From Pseudomonas frederiksbergensis (lineage in GTDB: Bacteria; Pseudomonadota; Gammaproteobacteria; Pseudomonadales; Pseudomonadaceae), in assembly GCF_003732705.1 (NCBI RefSeq), contig NZ_MOBR01000001.1, positions 1-64,000 of the forward strand: a DNA stretch of 64,000 bases, read 5' to 3'. A model generated the notes under the pieces. It saw only the letters and a program-made list of their open reading frames with translations, had not been told where the DNA came from and searched no databases. Both the position numbers and the translations under genes were made by a program. Positions 8,426 to 16,098 of the stretch are shown piece after piece (position 1 is the first letter of the stretch; every line of letters starts with the position of its first letter).

Positions 8426-9517
8426 ATGGCTCCTCTCTTCAAGCTGTGTTTTCCCGCACTGTTACTCGCCATGGCCGTGTCCGCCCAGGCTGAGGAAAAA
8501 GTCGTCAACCTCTACAGTTGGGCCGATTACGTGGCCCCTGAAACCTTGCAGCGCTTCGAAAAGGAAACCGGCATTCACGTGCGTTACGACACGTTTGATT
8601 CGTCGGAAGTGCTGGAAACCAAATTGCTCACCGGCGGCAGTGGCTATGACGTGGTGGTGCCGTCCTCCAGCGTGTTGGCCCGTGGCCTGGCGGCCGGCGC
8701 ATTGAAGGCCATTCCCCATGAGGGCCTCAAGGGCTACGCCAACCTTGACCCGGACTTGCTGGAAAAACTCGCGGCGGTGGATCCCGGCAACCGCTACGGC
8801 GTGCCCTATACCTGGGGCACGCTGGGCCTGGGGATGAATGTCGAAGCGGTGAAACAGCGTTTGCCGGACGTGCCGCTCAACAGCCTGGATTTGCTGTTCA
8901 AGCCTGAGTACGCCAGCAAACTGAAAGACTGCGGCATCGCCATTCTCGATTCGCCGCAAGAGGTGATCGGTCTGGCGCTGCATTACCTCGGTAAAGATCC
9001 CTACAGCACCGATCAGAAAGATCTGTCAGCCGCCGAAGCGCTGTTGCATCAGCTACAGCCGAATGTGTTGTACGTCGCCACCGGCCGGCAGATCAGCGAC
9101 CTGGCCAACGGCAGCGTGTGCCTGGCCCTGACCTACAACGGTGACGCGAGCATGGCCGCCGATCAGGCGCGCAAGGCCAACAAGCCGTATGAAGTGGCGT
9201 ACCGGATTCCCAAGGAAGGCACGCTGGTGTGGCAGGACAACCTCGCCATCCCCAAGGACGCGCCACACCCCGAAGCCGCTCGTGCCTTCATCGAATTCAT
9301 GCTGCGCCCTGAATCCGTCGCCGCGCTGACCAACACCCTGTTTTTCGCCACCGCCAACTCCGCTGCCACTCCGCTGGTGGATGAAGCGGTGCGCACCGAT
9401 CCGGATATCTACCCACTGGCCGACGTTCGCGATCGGTTGTACGCCGACCGCAGCATGAGCCTAAAGGACATGCGCCAGCGCACCCGCCTGTGGACCACTT
9501 TCCGTAGCCGCCAATAA
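8426..9517 (+). CDS. Periplasmic polyamine-type substrate-binding protein (PotF/SpuD-like)
   Basis: The product is 363 residues from the ATG at 8426. It has a signal peptide (about residues 1-22, ending VSAQA). The mature start KVVNLYSWADYVAPETL is the hallmark of the PotD/PotF family, and the GYDVVVPSS segment is also typical. It would bind putrescine, spermidine, agmatine or another cationic guanidino compound. No permease or ATPase genes adjoin it, so it must work with a transporter elsewhere or act as a sensor or scavenger. It is 13 bp upstream of the ureohydrolase gene and clearly cotranscribed with it. The pairing suggests that the enzyme's substrate is also the ligand. Confidence 0.88.
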   Translation: MAPLFKLCFPALLLAMAVSAQAEEKVVNLYSWADYVAPETLQRFEKETGIHVRYDTFDSSEVLETKLLTGGSGYDVVVPSSSVLARGLAAGALKAIPHEGLKGYANLDPDLLEKLAAVDPGNRYGVPYTWGTLGLGMNVEAVKQRLPDVPLNSLDLLFKPEYASKLKDCGIAILDSPQEVIGLALHYLGKDPYSTDQKDLSAAEALLHQLQPNVLYVATGRQISDLANGSVCLALTYNGDASMAADQARKANKPYEVAYRIPKEGTLVWQDNLAIPKDAPHPEAARAFIEFMLRPESVAALTNTLFFATANSAATPLVDEAVRTDPDIYPLADVRDRLYADRSMSLKDMRQRTRLWTTFRSRQ

Positions 9518-9530
9518 TAAGGAACTCACC

Positions 9531-10490
9531 ATGGATGTCCCTGTGCAAAACGACCAGGCCATGACCCGCGACAGCCTCTACGGGACTGCCGCCGAAAGCA
9601 CCTACGCCGGTATCACCAGTTTCATGCGCCGGCGCTACAGCCGCGATTTGCGCGGGGTCGATGTGGCGGTCAGCGGTGTACCGTTCGACACCGCCACCAG
9701 CAACCGTCCGGGTGCGCGTTTTGGGCCGCGGGGTATTCGTGCCGCGTCCACCGGGATCGCCTGGGAACGCCACTGGCCGTGGACTTTCGACCCGTTTGAT
9801 CACTTGGCGGTGATTGATTACGGCGATTGCGACTTTGATTACGGCTCGCCGCACTCGATCCCGGAAAGCATCGAAGCCCACGCCGAGCACATCCTGAACG
9901 CCGGCAGCGCGATGCTCACGTTGGGTGGCGATCACTTCATTACCTATCCGCTGCTCAAGGCCCATGCCCGCAAACATGGAACGTTGTCGCTGATCCACTT
10001 CGACGCCCACAGCGACACCTGGCCGGACGAGGAGGGCAAGCGCGTCGATCACGGCACGATGTTCTGGCACGCGGCCAGGGAAGGGCTGGTGGATCCGTCG
10101 CGTTCGGTGCAGATCGGTTTGCGCACCACCAACGACGATCACATGGGTTTTCAAGTATTGGACGCACGGCAGGTGCATCGCCAGGGTTGCGAGGCGATTG
10201 TCGAGGCCATTCGGGCGCGGGTCGGCGATAACCCGGTGTACCTGACGTTTGATATTGATTGCCTGGACCCGGCGTTCGCCCCCGGCACCGGGACCCCGGT
10301 GTGCGGCGGTTTGAGCACGGTGCAGGCGCTGGAGATTCTTGGCGGCTTGCGCGGGATCAATCTGGTGGGGATGGATGTGGTGGAAGTGGCGCCGGCCTAT
10401 GACAGTGCGGACATCACCTCACTGGCGGCGGCGACGTTGGCGATGGAAATGCTGTGCCTGTATGCGGCCAGACACAAAGTCGACAAGTAA
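9531..10490 (+). CDS. Agmatinase/guanidinobutyrase-family ureohydrolase
   Basis: The enzyme is 319 residues and belongs to the arginase/agmatinase superfamily. It would hydrolyse a guanidino group to an amine plus urea. The binuclear manganese motifs are all present: GGDH, DAHSDT in HFDAHSDTW, and DIDCLDPAFAPGTGTP. A ribosome site AAGGA precedes the start. The length and the upstream LysR fit SpeB-like agmatinase, GbuA (4-guanidinobutyrase) or GpuA (3-guanidinopropionase). The motifs alone do not separate these. The context with a polyamine-binding protein favours agmatine or guanidinobutyrate catabolism. Confidence 0.88.
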   Translation: MDVPVQNDQAMTRDSLYGTAAESTYAGITSFMRRRYSRDLRGVDVAVSGVPFDTATSNRPGARFGPRGIRAASTGIAWERHWPWTFDPFDHLAVIDYGDCDFDYGSPHSIPESIEAHAEHILNAGSAMLTLGGDHFITYPLLKAHARKHGTLSLIHFDAHSDTWPDEEGKRVDHGTMFWHAAREGLVDPSRSVQIGLRTTNDDHMGFQVLDARQVHRQGCEAIVEAIRARVGDNPVYLTFDIDCLDPAFAPGTGTPVCGGLSTVQALEILGGLRGINLVGMDVVEVAPAYDSADITSLAAATLAMEMLCLYAARHKVDK

Positions 10491-10501
10491 CAAAAAACCA
10501 A

Positions 10502-10634
10502 TGTGGGAGCGAGCCTGCTCGCGAAAGCGGTGAATCAGCCAACATCCCTGTTGAATGTAAAACCGCATTCGCGAGCAGGCTCGCTCCCACAGGGATTGTG
10601 GAAATCCTGTAGGAGCGAGGCTTGCCCGCGAAGC
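10502..10634. repeat. REP doublet plus single REP
   Basis: An inverted pair lies at about 10502-10592 (GTGGGAGCGAGCCTGCTCGC and its inverted copy). A third variant, GTAGGAGCGAGGCTTGCCCG, lies at about 10610-10634. The cluster separates the convergent ureohydrolase and aldo/keto reductase genes. Confidence 0.88.
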
Positions 10635-10638
10635 TTTT

Positions 10639-11691
10639 TCAGGCCACCGGAATCTTCGGCAAATCCAGCGTCTCAACCCCGGTATACCGCGCCGCCGACC
10701 CGGCGATCATCGCGTGTGGCACGCCCGGTTCCACAGCGCTGGAGCCATCCAGCCGCGCCAATTGCTCATCACTCAAATGCACATTCAGCGCGCCCAGCGT
10801 TGCGTCCAGTTGCTCACGGGTCCGTGATCCCAGAATCGGAATCAGTGCCGTGGTCGAACGCTTGGCTTTCTCACGCAACCAGGCAATCGCCACGTGAGTC
10901 GGGGTCGATTCCAGTTCCGCCGCCACCGCCAGCAAGGTGTCGAGCAGGGCGGTTTCCCGGGCGCTTTTCTCGGCGTGGATCAACATGCCGAGTTTGGCCG
11001 CGCGGTTGTTATCGTCACCGGTGCGGTATTTGCCGGTCAGAAAGCCACCGCCCAGCGGTGACCATAAGGTTGCGGCCAGGCCAAGGGCTTCGGCCATCGG
11101 CAGCAATTCACGTTCAGCGGTGCGCTCGGCCAGGCTGTATTCGGTCTGGATCGCGGCAATCGGGGAGAATCCGCGCACTTCGGCCAATACGTCAGCGCGA
11201 GCGATGCGCCAGGCCGGGAAGTTCGACAGCCCGGCGTAGTGAATCTTGCCGGCGCGCACCAGATCATCGAAGCCACGCAGGATTTCTTCCATCGGCGTGA
11301 CGCCATCGGTGATGTGCGCCCAGAACAGATCGATGTGATCGGTTTTAAGCCGTTTCAGGCTCTCTTCCACGGAGCGGACCATGTTCTTGCGGTTGTTGCC
11401 GGTGAAGGAAATATTGGCAACTCGATCAGTCCCCATCGTGAATTTGGTGGCGATGACCAGGCGATCCCGTTCTGCGGCGATGAACTCGCTGAGCATGACC
11501 TCGGACTGGCCATTCTGATAACCGTTGGCGGTGTCGATGAAATTGCCGCCGGCTTCCAGGTAACCGTCGAAAATCCGCTTGGCTTCATCGCGCTCCGCGC
11601 CGTGGCCCCAACCGGTGCCGAAGTTGCCACCGCCTAACGCCAGTTCCGAAACCCGCAGGCCGGTTTTGCGGCCGAAGACTTTGTAATGCAT
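10639..11691 (-). CDS. Aldo/keto reductase
   Basis: The protein is 350 residues, an NADPH-dependent (alpha/beta)8-barrel oxidoreductase. Family features seen include the N-terminal hairpin (FGRKTGLRVSELALGGGNFG) and the active-site Asp/Tyr region (FIDTANGYQNGQSE). The catalytic Lys is in IATKFTMG, and the cofactor region is the IPILGSRTREQLDATLGAL stretch. The physiological substrate is unknown. It is divergent from a YafY-type regulator across 180 bp that contain a palindrome at 11731-11744, and that regulator probably controls it. Confidence 0.9.
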   Translation of the reverse strand: MHYKVFGRKTGLRVSELALGGGNFGTGWGHGAERDEAKRIFDGYLEAGGNFIDTANGYQNGQSEVMLSEFIAAERDRLVIATKFTMGTDRVANISFTGNNRKNMVRSVEESLKRLKTDHIDLFWAHITDGVTPMEEILRGFDDLVRAGKIHYAGLSNFPAWRIARADVLAEVRGFSPIAAIQTEYSLAERTAERELLPMAEALGLAATLWSPLGGGFLTGKYRTGDDNNRAAKLGMLIHAEKSARETALLDTLLAVAAELESTPTHVAIAWLREKAKRSTTALIPILGSRTREQLDATLGALNVHLSDEQLARLDGSSAVEPGVPHAMIAGSAARYTGVETLDLPKIPVA

Positions 11692-11730
11692 GGGATGACT
11701 CCTGAAGAAAGACGTGAGGGTTGGGTTTAA

Positions 11731-11744
11731 ATGTTCAGCAACAT
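11731..11744. promoter_or_regulatory. Palindrome in divergent promoter region (candidate operator)
   Basis: ATGTT-cagc-AACAT is a perfect 5+5 inverted repeat inside an A+T-rich stretch between the aldo/keto reductase and the YafY-like regulator. It is about 40 bp from the reductase start. It is the best candidate binding site for the divergent regulator. Confidence 0.4.
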
Positions 11745-11871
11745 GTATTTAATATGATGCGAGTAATATCCAACGTCAATATGCTTTTCCAAGGGGCGAC
11801 CATTGGGCGTTTCACTCCTGCCAGTTTCTGACACCAGCCTTTGCTAAGCTGCGACAACTTTTCCGCACTGG

Positions 11872-12597
11872 GTGCCGATCGTGTCGCGAACCACTCGTTT
11901 ACTGACCTTGCTGCAAGTGCTGCGGGGTAAGAGCCGTCCGGCGACCGCCGCGACCCTGGCCAGCGAACTGGAGATTTCCGAACGCACGCTCTATCGCGAC
12001 ATCGCCGAACTCACGGCCCTTGGCGCGCCGATCTACGGCGAGGCCGGGATCGGCTACGTGTTGCGTAGCGGCCTGTTCCTGCCGCCATTGATGCTCAACG
12101 CCGACGAAACCGAAGCCATCGTGCTGGGTTTGCGTTATGTCGATCAGCGCGGAGACGAGGTGTTGAGCAAAGCGGCGGCGGATGCGCTGGCCAAGATTGC
12201 TGCGGTGTTGGCGCCCGAGGCACTGGACGCGTTGCACAACCCCACCGTCTTGCCCGGCCCGCCCGGTTTCGGCTTTGCGCAAAACGCCGTGCCCTTGAAT
12301 GTATTTCGCCAGGCGATTCGCGATCAGGCTAAGTTGCACATCGATTACGCCGATGCCAATCAAGTGCCGACTCAACGCCTGATCTGGCCGTTGGCCCTGG
12401 GGTTTCTCAACGAGGTGCGGATCATCGTCGCCTGGTGCGAATTGCGCAGCGCCTACCGGACCTTTCGCACCGACCGGATATCCGCCGCGAGCGAGCAGGG
12501 CGAACGTTATCCGGGTCGTCGCAGTGACTTGCTGCGCACCTGGCGCAAGCAGATGCAACTGGACGAGGCCGGGCGATTCACTCCTGACAAGAACTGA
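11872..12597 (+). CDS. YafY-like HTH/WYL transcriptional regulator
   Basis: The protein is 241 residues. An N-terminal helix-turn-helix of the DeoR/HTH_11 type (LASELEISERTLYRDIAELTA) is followed by a WYL-type sensor domain. The start is GTG at 11872, with another GTG three codons on; neither has a strong ribosome site. Proteins of this class usually control the adjacent divergent enzyme, here the aldo/keto reductase. The effector is unknown. Confidence 0.85.
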   Translation: MPIVSRTTRLLTLLQVLRGKSRPATAATLASELEISERTLYRDIAELTALGAPIYGEAGIGYVLRSGLFLPPLMLNADETEAIVLGLRYVDQRGDEVLSKAAADALAKIAAVLAPEALDALHNPTVLPGPPGFGFAQNAVPLNVFRQAIRDQAKLHIDYADANQVPTQRLIWPLALGFLNEVRIIVAWCELRSAYRTFRTDRISAASEQGERYPGRRSDLLRTWRKQMQLDEAGRFTPDKN

Positions 12598-12649
12598 CAC
12601 AGCAGTGCTTTAGCATGGCTCCAGAATCAAACAACAAGGAGCCTTCACC

Positions 12650-12991
12650 ATGTCTAACCCAGCCTCTTCACTGGCACCAGCCATCGCCGATTACATCGCC
12701 GCCGCCAATGCCCGTGACACCTCGCGGGTCGCCAGTTTTTTTGCTGAAGATGCCAACGTCTTCGATGAAGGCGAACATCAGATCGGCACCCAGGCCATCG
12801 CCCAATGGATGCAAGACACCGCGCAACGCTACCAGCCTCGGGTCGAAGTGCTTGACGTGCAGCTGCGTACCGGCAAGGTGCTGGTCCACAATCTGATCTC
12901 CGGGACCTTTCCCGGTAGCCCACTGGAACTGCGCTACACCTTTCGCCTGAATGAACAGGGCAAGATTGCCCGGCTCGACATCTCCCTCTAA
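12650..12991 (+). CDS. SnoaL-like/NTF2-fold protein
   Basis: The protein is 113 residues with an AAGGAG ribosome site 8 nt before the ATG. It reads as a single cone-shaped NTF2-like domain: an N-terminal helix (IADYIAAANARDTSRVASFF), a middle Asp/Glu-containing strand and a final beta sheet (LRYTFRLNEQGKIARLDISL). Such proteins act as small isomerases, hydrolases or ligand binders, and no function can be read here. It lies 52 bp downstream of the YafY-like gene on the same strand and may belong to the same transcript. Confidence 0.8.
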   Translation: MSNPASSLAPAIADYIAAANARDTSRVASFFAEDANVFDEGEHQIGTQAIAQWMQDTAQRYQPRVEVLDVQLRTGKVLVHNLISGTFPGSPLELRYTFRLNEQGKIARLDISL

Positions 12992-13006
12992 CACCACAAT
13001 CTCCCC

Positions 13007-13096
13007 TGTGGGAGCGAGCCTGCTCGCGAAGGCGTTCTGTCAGCCAGCATATTCAGTAACTGACACACCGCTTTCGCGAGCAGGCTCGCTCCCACA
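13007..13096. repeat. REP doublet (inverted pair)
   Basis: GTGGGAGCGAGCCTGCTCGC and its inverted copy GCGAGCAGGCTCGCTCCCAC are separated by about 45 bp. Confidence 0.9.
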
Positions 13097-13166
13097 AGGG
13101 ATCACAGTGTTTTAAATGAGTTATTGACTGGCATACTGCTCAGCTTCAAACCTGAAGCGCGGCCCT

Positions 13167-14285
13167 ATGACTTTCGATTCCCCGTTAAGCGCGTGGCAAT
13201 ACGCCGTCGAACACAAGGGCTTCGTCCAGGACGAGGCCCAGGAACATGCTGTCTGGGCCCTGCAAAAGTGCCACGAAGCCTTGCACGAAGGGCGCAAGTC
13301 GATCACCGGTGTTTACCTCTGGGGCCCGGTGGGTCGGGGCAAGACCTGGTTAATGGATCAGTTCTACGAAAGCCTGCGGGTGCCGGCCCGGCGCCAGCAT
13401 TTCCACCATTTCATGGGGTGGGTGCACCAGCGTTCGTTTCAATTGACGGGCACCGCTGACCCGCTCAAAGCTCTGGCCCGTGAGTTGGCCCAGGAAGTCC
13501 GGGTGTTGTGTTTCGATGAACTGTTCGTCAACGACATCGGCGACGCGATCATTCTCGGCCGTTTGTTCCAGGTGATGTTCGAGGAAGGCGTGGTGGTGGT
13601 CAGTACCTCCAACCAGCCGCCGGATCAGCTGTATGCCGATGGTTTCAATCGCGACCGTTTTACCCCGGCCATCGAGGCGATCAAGCAGCACATGCAGGTG
13701 ATCGCAGTGGATGGCGGCGAAGACCATCGCTTGCACCCCGGCACGGCGTTGCAGCGTTATTGGGTGGGGGCACTCGATCAGCCCAGCGGATTGGCCGACG
13801 CGTTCAAGGCCCTGACCGCTGGCCAGTCGGTGTCCGCTGATCCGATTCAGGTCGGCTACCGCAGCGTCCATGTGGTGCAGGCCAGCGCCACGGTGCTTTG
13901 GTGTCGCTACGCCGATCTCTGTGAGCAGCCTTTTGCCGCCATGGACTTCATGGCCCTGTGCGACACCTACAGCGCTATTCTGATGAGCGAAGTGCCCAAC
14001 CTCAGCGCGCAAAAACGCGCAGGGCGCATCGCCCGGGGCACTGAAGACGGCGTGGAACGGGTTGTGGCCGGTGACCGCGAGTTGCCCCAGTTGTCGGTGC
14101 ATGACGACGGCGTGCGCCGCTTCATTGCGCTGGTGGACGAGTGCTACGACCGCAAGGTGCCGCTGTACCTCGAAGCCCAGGTGCCGATGGATGCCTTGTA
14201 CACCGAGGGTTACCTGGAATTCCCGTTCCGCCGCACCCTCAGTCGCTTGCAGGAAATGCAGCTGCAACGCTTTGCCGACACTTGA
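13167..14285 (+). CDS. zapE: ZapE/AFG1-family ATPase
   Basis: The protein is 372 residues, a P-loop AAA-like ATPase of the AFG1/ZapE family. ZapE is linked to FtsZ-ring dynamics in E. coli; related mitochondrial AFG1 acts in protein quality control. Walker A is GPVGRGKT at about residues 53-60 and Walker B is VLCFDELFV near 115. The family segment STSNQPPDQLYADGFNRDRF follows the sensor region. Many pseudomonads carry two zapE-like genes, and this one is not next to the cytochrome c/ribosomal genes usually flanking the main copy, so it may be the paralogue. The DinB-like gene follows after 18 bp in the same direction. Confidence 0.85.
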   Translation: MTFDSPLSAWQYAVEHKGFVQDEAQEHAVWALQKCHEALHEGRKSITGVYLWGPVGRGKTWLMDQFYESLRVPARRQHFHHFMGWVHQRSFQLTGTADPLKALARELAQEVRVLCFDELFVNDIGDAIILGRLFQVMFEEGVVVVSTSNQPPDQLYADGFNRDRFTPAIEAIKQHMQVIAVDGGEDHRLHPGTALQRYWVGALDQPSGLADAFKALTAGQSVSADPIQVGYRSVHVVQASATVLWCRYADLCEQPFAAMDFMALCDTYSAILMSEVPNLSAQKRAGRIARGTEDGVERVVAGDRELPQLSVHDDGVRRFIALVDECYDRKVPLYLEAQVPMDALYTEGYLEFPFRRTLSRLQEMQLQRFADT

Positions 14286-14303
14286 GCATCAGGAGGAACG
14301 ACG

Positions 14304-14885
14304 ATGAATCAGCCTCTGTCTCACCATTTGCTGACCATGGCCTACCAGAACGCCTGGGCCAACCACCGACTGGCCAAGGCCTGGGGTCAATTGAGCGCGT
14401 CGGAACTGACCGCGACGCGGGTCAGTTTTTTCCCGAGCCTTTGTGCGACCCTCAACCACATCCTGACCTGTGACTGGTTTTATGTGGATGCCCTGGAGCG
14501 CGAGTTGCGCGGTGATGTGCCGCATCCTGATTGCTATGTGTTTTTCAAGGATGAACAACCCTTCACCGACGCTGGGGACCTCAAGCACGAACAGGCCAGC
14601 GTTGACCGACGGTTGATCGCTTATTGCGAACAATTGCGTGACGCCGACCTCGGGCGTCTGGTGACCATCGCCCGTGACACGCCACAGCACGACAGTCGGT
14701 TGCGCATGCTTTCCCATTTGTTCGAACACCAGATCCATCATCGCGGACAGGTTCACGGCATGCTCAGTGGCACTACCGTTAAACCGCCGCAACTGGACGA
14801 GTTTTTTTGCGCCGGGGAGGCGGGGTTGCGGGCCGGGGATTTTGCTGAGTTGGGTTGGACTGAAGAGTTGATTTGGGGGCACTAA
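14304..14885 (+). CDS. DinB-family protein
   Basis: The protein is 193 residues, a four-helix-bundle DinB/YfiT-type metal protein. The expected His triad is visible: one in LNHILTCDWFY and two in FEHQIHHRGQVHGML. Homologues are often thiol-dependent transferases or of unknown function, and a few are damage inducible. It is 18 bp after zapE with an AGGAGG-type site and is likely cotranscribed. Confidence 0.85.
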   Translation: MNQPLSHHLLTMAYQNAWANHRLAKAWGQLSASELTATRVSFFPSLCATLNHILTCDWFYVDALERELRGDVPHPDCYVFFKDEQPFTDAGDLKHEQASVDRRLIAYCEQLRDADLGRLVTIARDTPQHDSRLRMLSHLFEHQIHHRGQVHGMLSGTTVKPPQLDEFFCAGEAGLRAGDFAELGWTEELIWGH

Positions 14886-14886
14886 G

Positions 14887-14906
14887 AGCCAGCGATCTTT
14901 TGATCT
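14887..14906. repeat. Short GCGATCTTTTGATCTT repeat
   Basis: AGCGATCTTTTGATCTTGATC lies just after the DinB-like gene. The same core GCGATCTTTTGATCTT recurs at about 27673-27688. It is a short dispersed intergenic motif in this genome. Confidence 0.5.
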
Positions 14907-14969
14907 TGATCCACTCCAGCCCCCGCGCTAATGTCCGCAGCCAATTTGATGTTGTGTTCGAGGGTGGAA

Positions 14970-15461
14970 ATGGAATCCGCAGAAATACTTGTGCTTCAAG
15001 CCAGCTACACCAACCCGGTGCATGCCGAGGCCATTTGTCTGGTGTTGAATCACTACGCTGAAGACCCGATGGGTGGCGGCGAATCGCTGCCCGCCGACGT
15101 GCTGCAGCAACTGCCGGCGGAGCTGGCCAAGCGTTCATTTGCGTTCAGCGTTTTGGCGTTCGTCGGCGGCGAGCCGGCGGGGCTGGTCAATTGCTTTGAA
15201 GGCTTTTCGACCTTCGCCTGCCGCCCGTTGGTCAACGTGCACGATGTGGCGGTGGTGGCGAAGTTCCGCGGCCTGGGGTTGAGCCAGAAGATGCTGCAAA
15301 AGGTCGAAGACATCGCCCGCCAGCGCGGTTGCTGCAAAATCACCCTCGAAGTCCTGGAAGGCAATGACATCGCCCAGGCGTCCTATGCCAAGTTCGGCTT
15401 TGCCGCCGGCATGTTTGACCCGGCCCATGGCCGCATGCAGTTCTGGATCAAGGCGCTGTAA
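14970..15461 (+). CDS. GNAT-family N-acetyltransferase
   Basis: The protein is 163 residues from the ATG at 14970, preceded by GAGGGTGG. A longer frame from 14931 lacks a ribosome site. The acetyl-CoA-binding motif is VHDVAVVAKFRGLGLSQKML and the late GNAT region is ASYAKFGF. The substrate is unknown. It ends at 15461, just before a hairpin shared with the convergent small gene. Confidence 0.88.
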   Translation: MESAEILVLQASYTNPVHAEAICLVLNHYAEDPMGGGESLPADVLQQLPAELAKRSFAFSVLAFVGGEPAGLVNCFEGFSTFACRPLVNVHDVAVVAKFRGLGLSQKMLQKVEDIARQRGCCKITLEVLEGNDIAQASYAKFGFAAGMFDPAHGRMQFWIKAL

Positions 15462-15472
15462 ATCCCGGGCAT

Positions 15473-15498
15473 AAAAAAGGGCGTCCATCAGGACGCCC
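15473..15498 (-). terminator. Rho-independent terminator for the convergent small gene
   Basis: Stem GGGCGTCC-atca-GGACGCCC at 15479-15498. The A run at 15473-15478 becomes a T run on the minus strand, so it terminates leftward transcription from the 68-residue gene. A second perfect hairpin, CTCTGACGGC...GCCGTCAGAG, lies at 15509-15537, and both lie between the two convergent genes. Confidence 0.8.
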
Positions 15499-15546
15499 AA
15501 GGTGTCAGCTCTGACGGCGGAGCAGGGGCCGTCAGAGGTTCATGGT

Positions 15547-15753
15547 TCAGGGTTTGTAATATTCGGTCACTTGCGCGGTTTGATCGTCCGGGACCCGGAG
15601 TTCACCGCTTGGTCGCTGATCGGTCTGGCTTTGCGCCGTGTGGACCGGAAAGTTGTCCCAGTGATGCTTCATCCGCTCTGCGCCGCCTTCGGCAAATGCG
15701 CTGGCGGAACCGACAAGAAGCAGGCCGGCGAAGATCAGGTTGACTGGTTTCAT
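15547..15753 (-). CDS. Small exported protein of unknown function
   Basis: The protein is 68 residues. A clear signal peptide ends around residue 21 (LLLVGSASAFA) and leaves a short charged mature peptide of about 47 residues with several His and Tyr near its ends (MKHHWDNF, VTEYYKP). The start has a good GGGAG ribosome site, and two hairpins follow the stop, so this is a real gene with its own transcript. I do not recognise the family. Confidence 0.75.
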   Translation of the reverse strand: MKPVNLIFAGLLLVGSASAFAEGGAERMKHHWDNFPVHTAQSQTDQRPSGELRVPDDQTAQVTEYYKP

Positions 15754-15858
15754 GGTGTATCTCCCACTAAGAATGACGGGGGCCTTTCATCCGTGATTCA
15801 AGGGCGTGGGCGCAGTATCGGCAGACCCAATTAAGTCTGAATTAACCGAGATCAAAAT

Positions 15859-16079
15859 GTGGGAGCGGGCTTGCTCGCGAAGGCGGTGTGTCAGGCAATA
15901 TCTATGCTGAATGTCACACCGCTTTCGCGAGCAAGCCCGCTCCCACAGTGGATCTGTGGTGTACCGGGTATTGCGTTCGACGCAGATCCCTGTGGGAGCG
16001 AGCTTGCTCGCGAAAGCGGTGTGTCAGGCACCATCCATGGAGAATGGGACATAGCCTTCGCGAGCAAGCTCGCTCCCAC
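15859..16079. repeat. Two tandem REP doublets
   Basis: Inverted pairs lie at 15859-15948 and 15991-16079, each with GTGGGAGCG on the left and CGCTCCCAC on the right. Together they fill most of the gap between the small exported protein and the TonB receptor. Confidence 0.9.
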
Positions 16080-16098
16080 GGTAGATTGCGCGCAAGCC

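Noticed and set aside
15859..16079. Regularly spaced repeats that could look like a CRISPR array
   Set aside because: The units are inverted, vary in sequence and have irregular spacers. They are REP doublets, and no cas gene is present.
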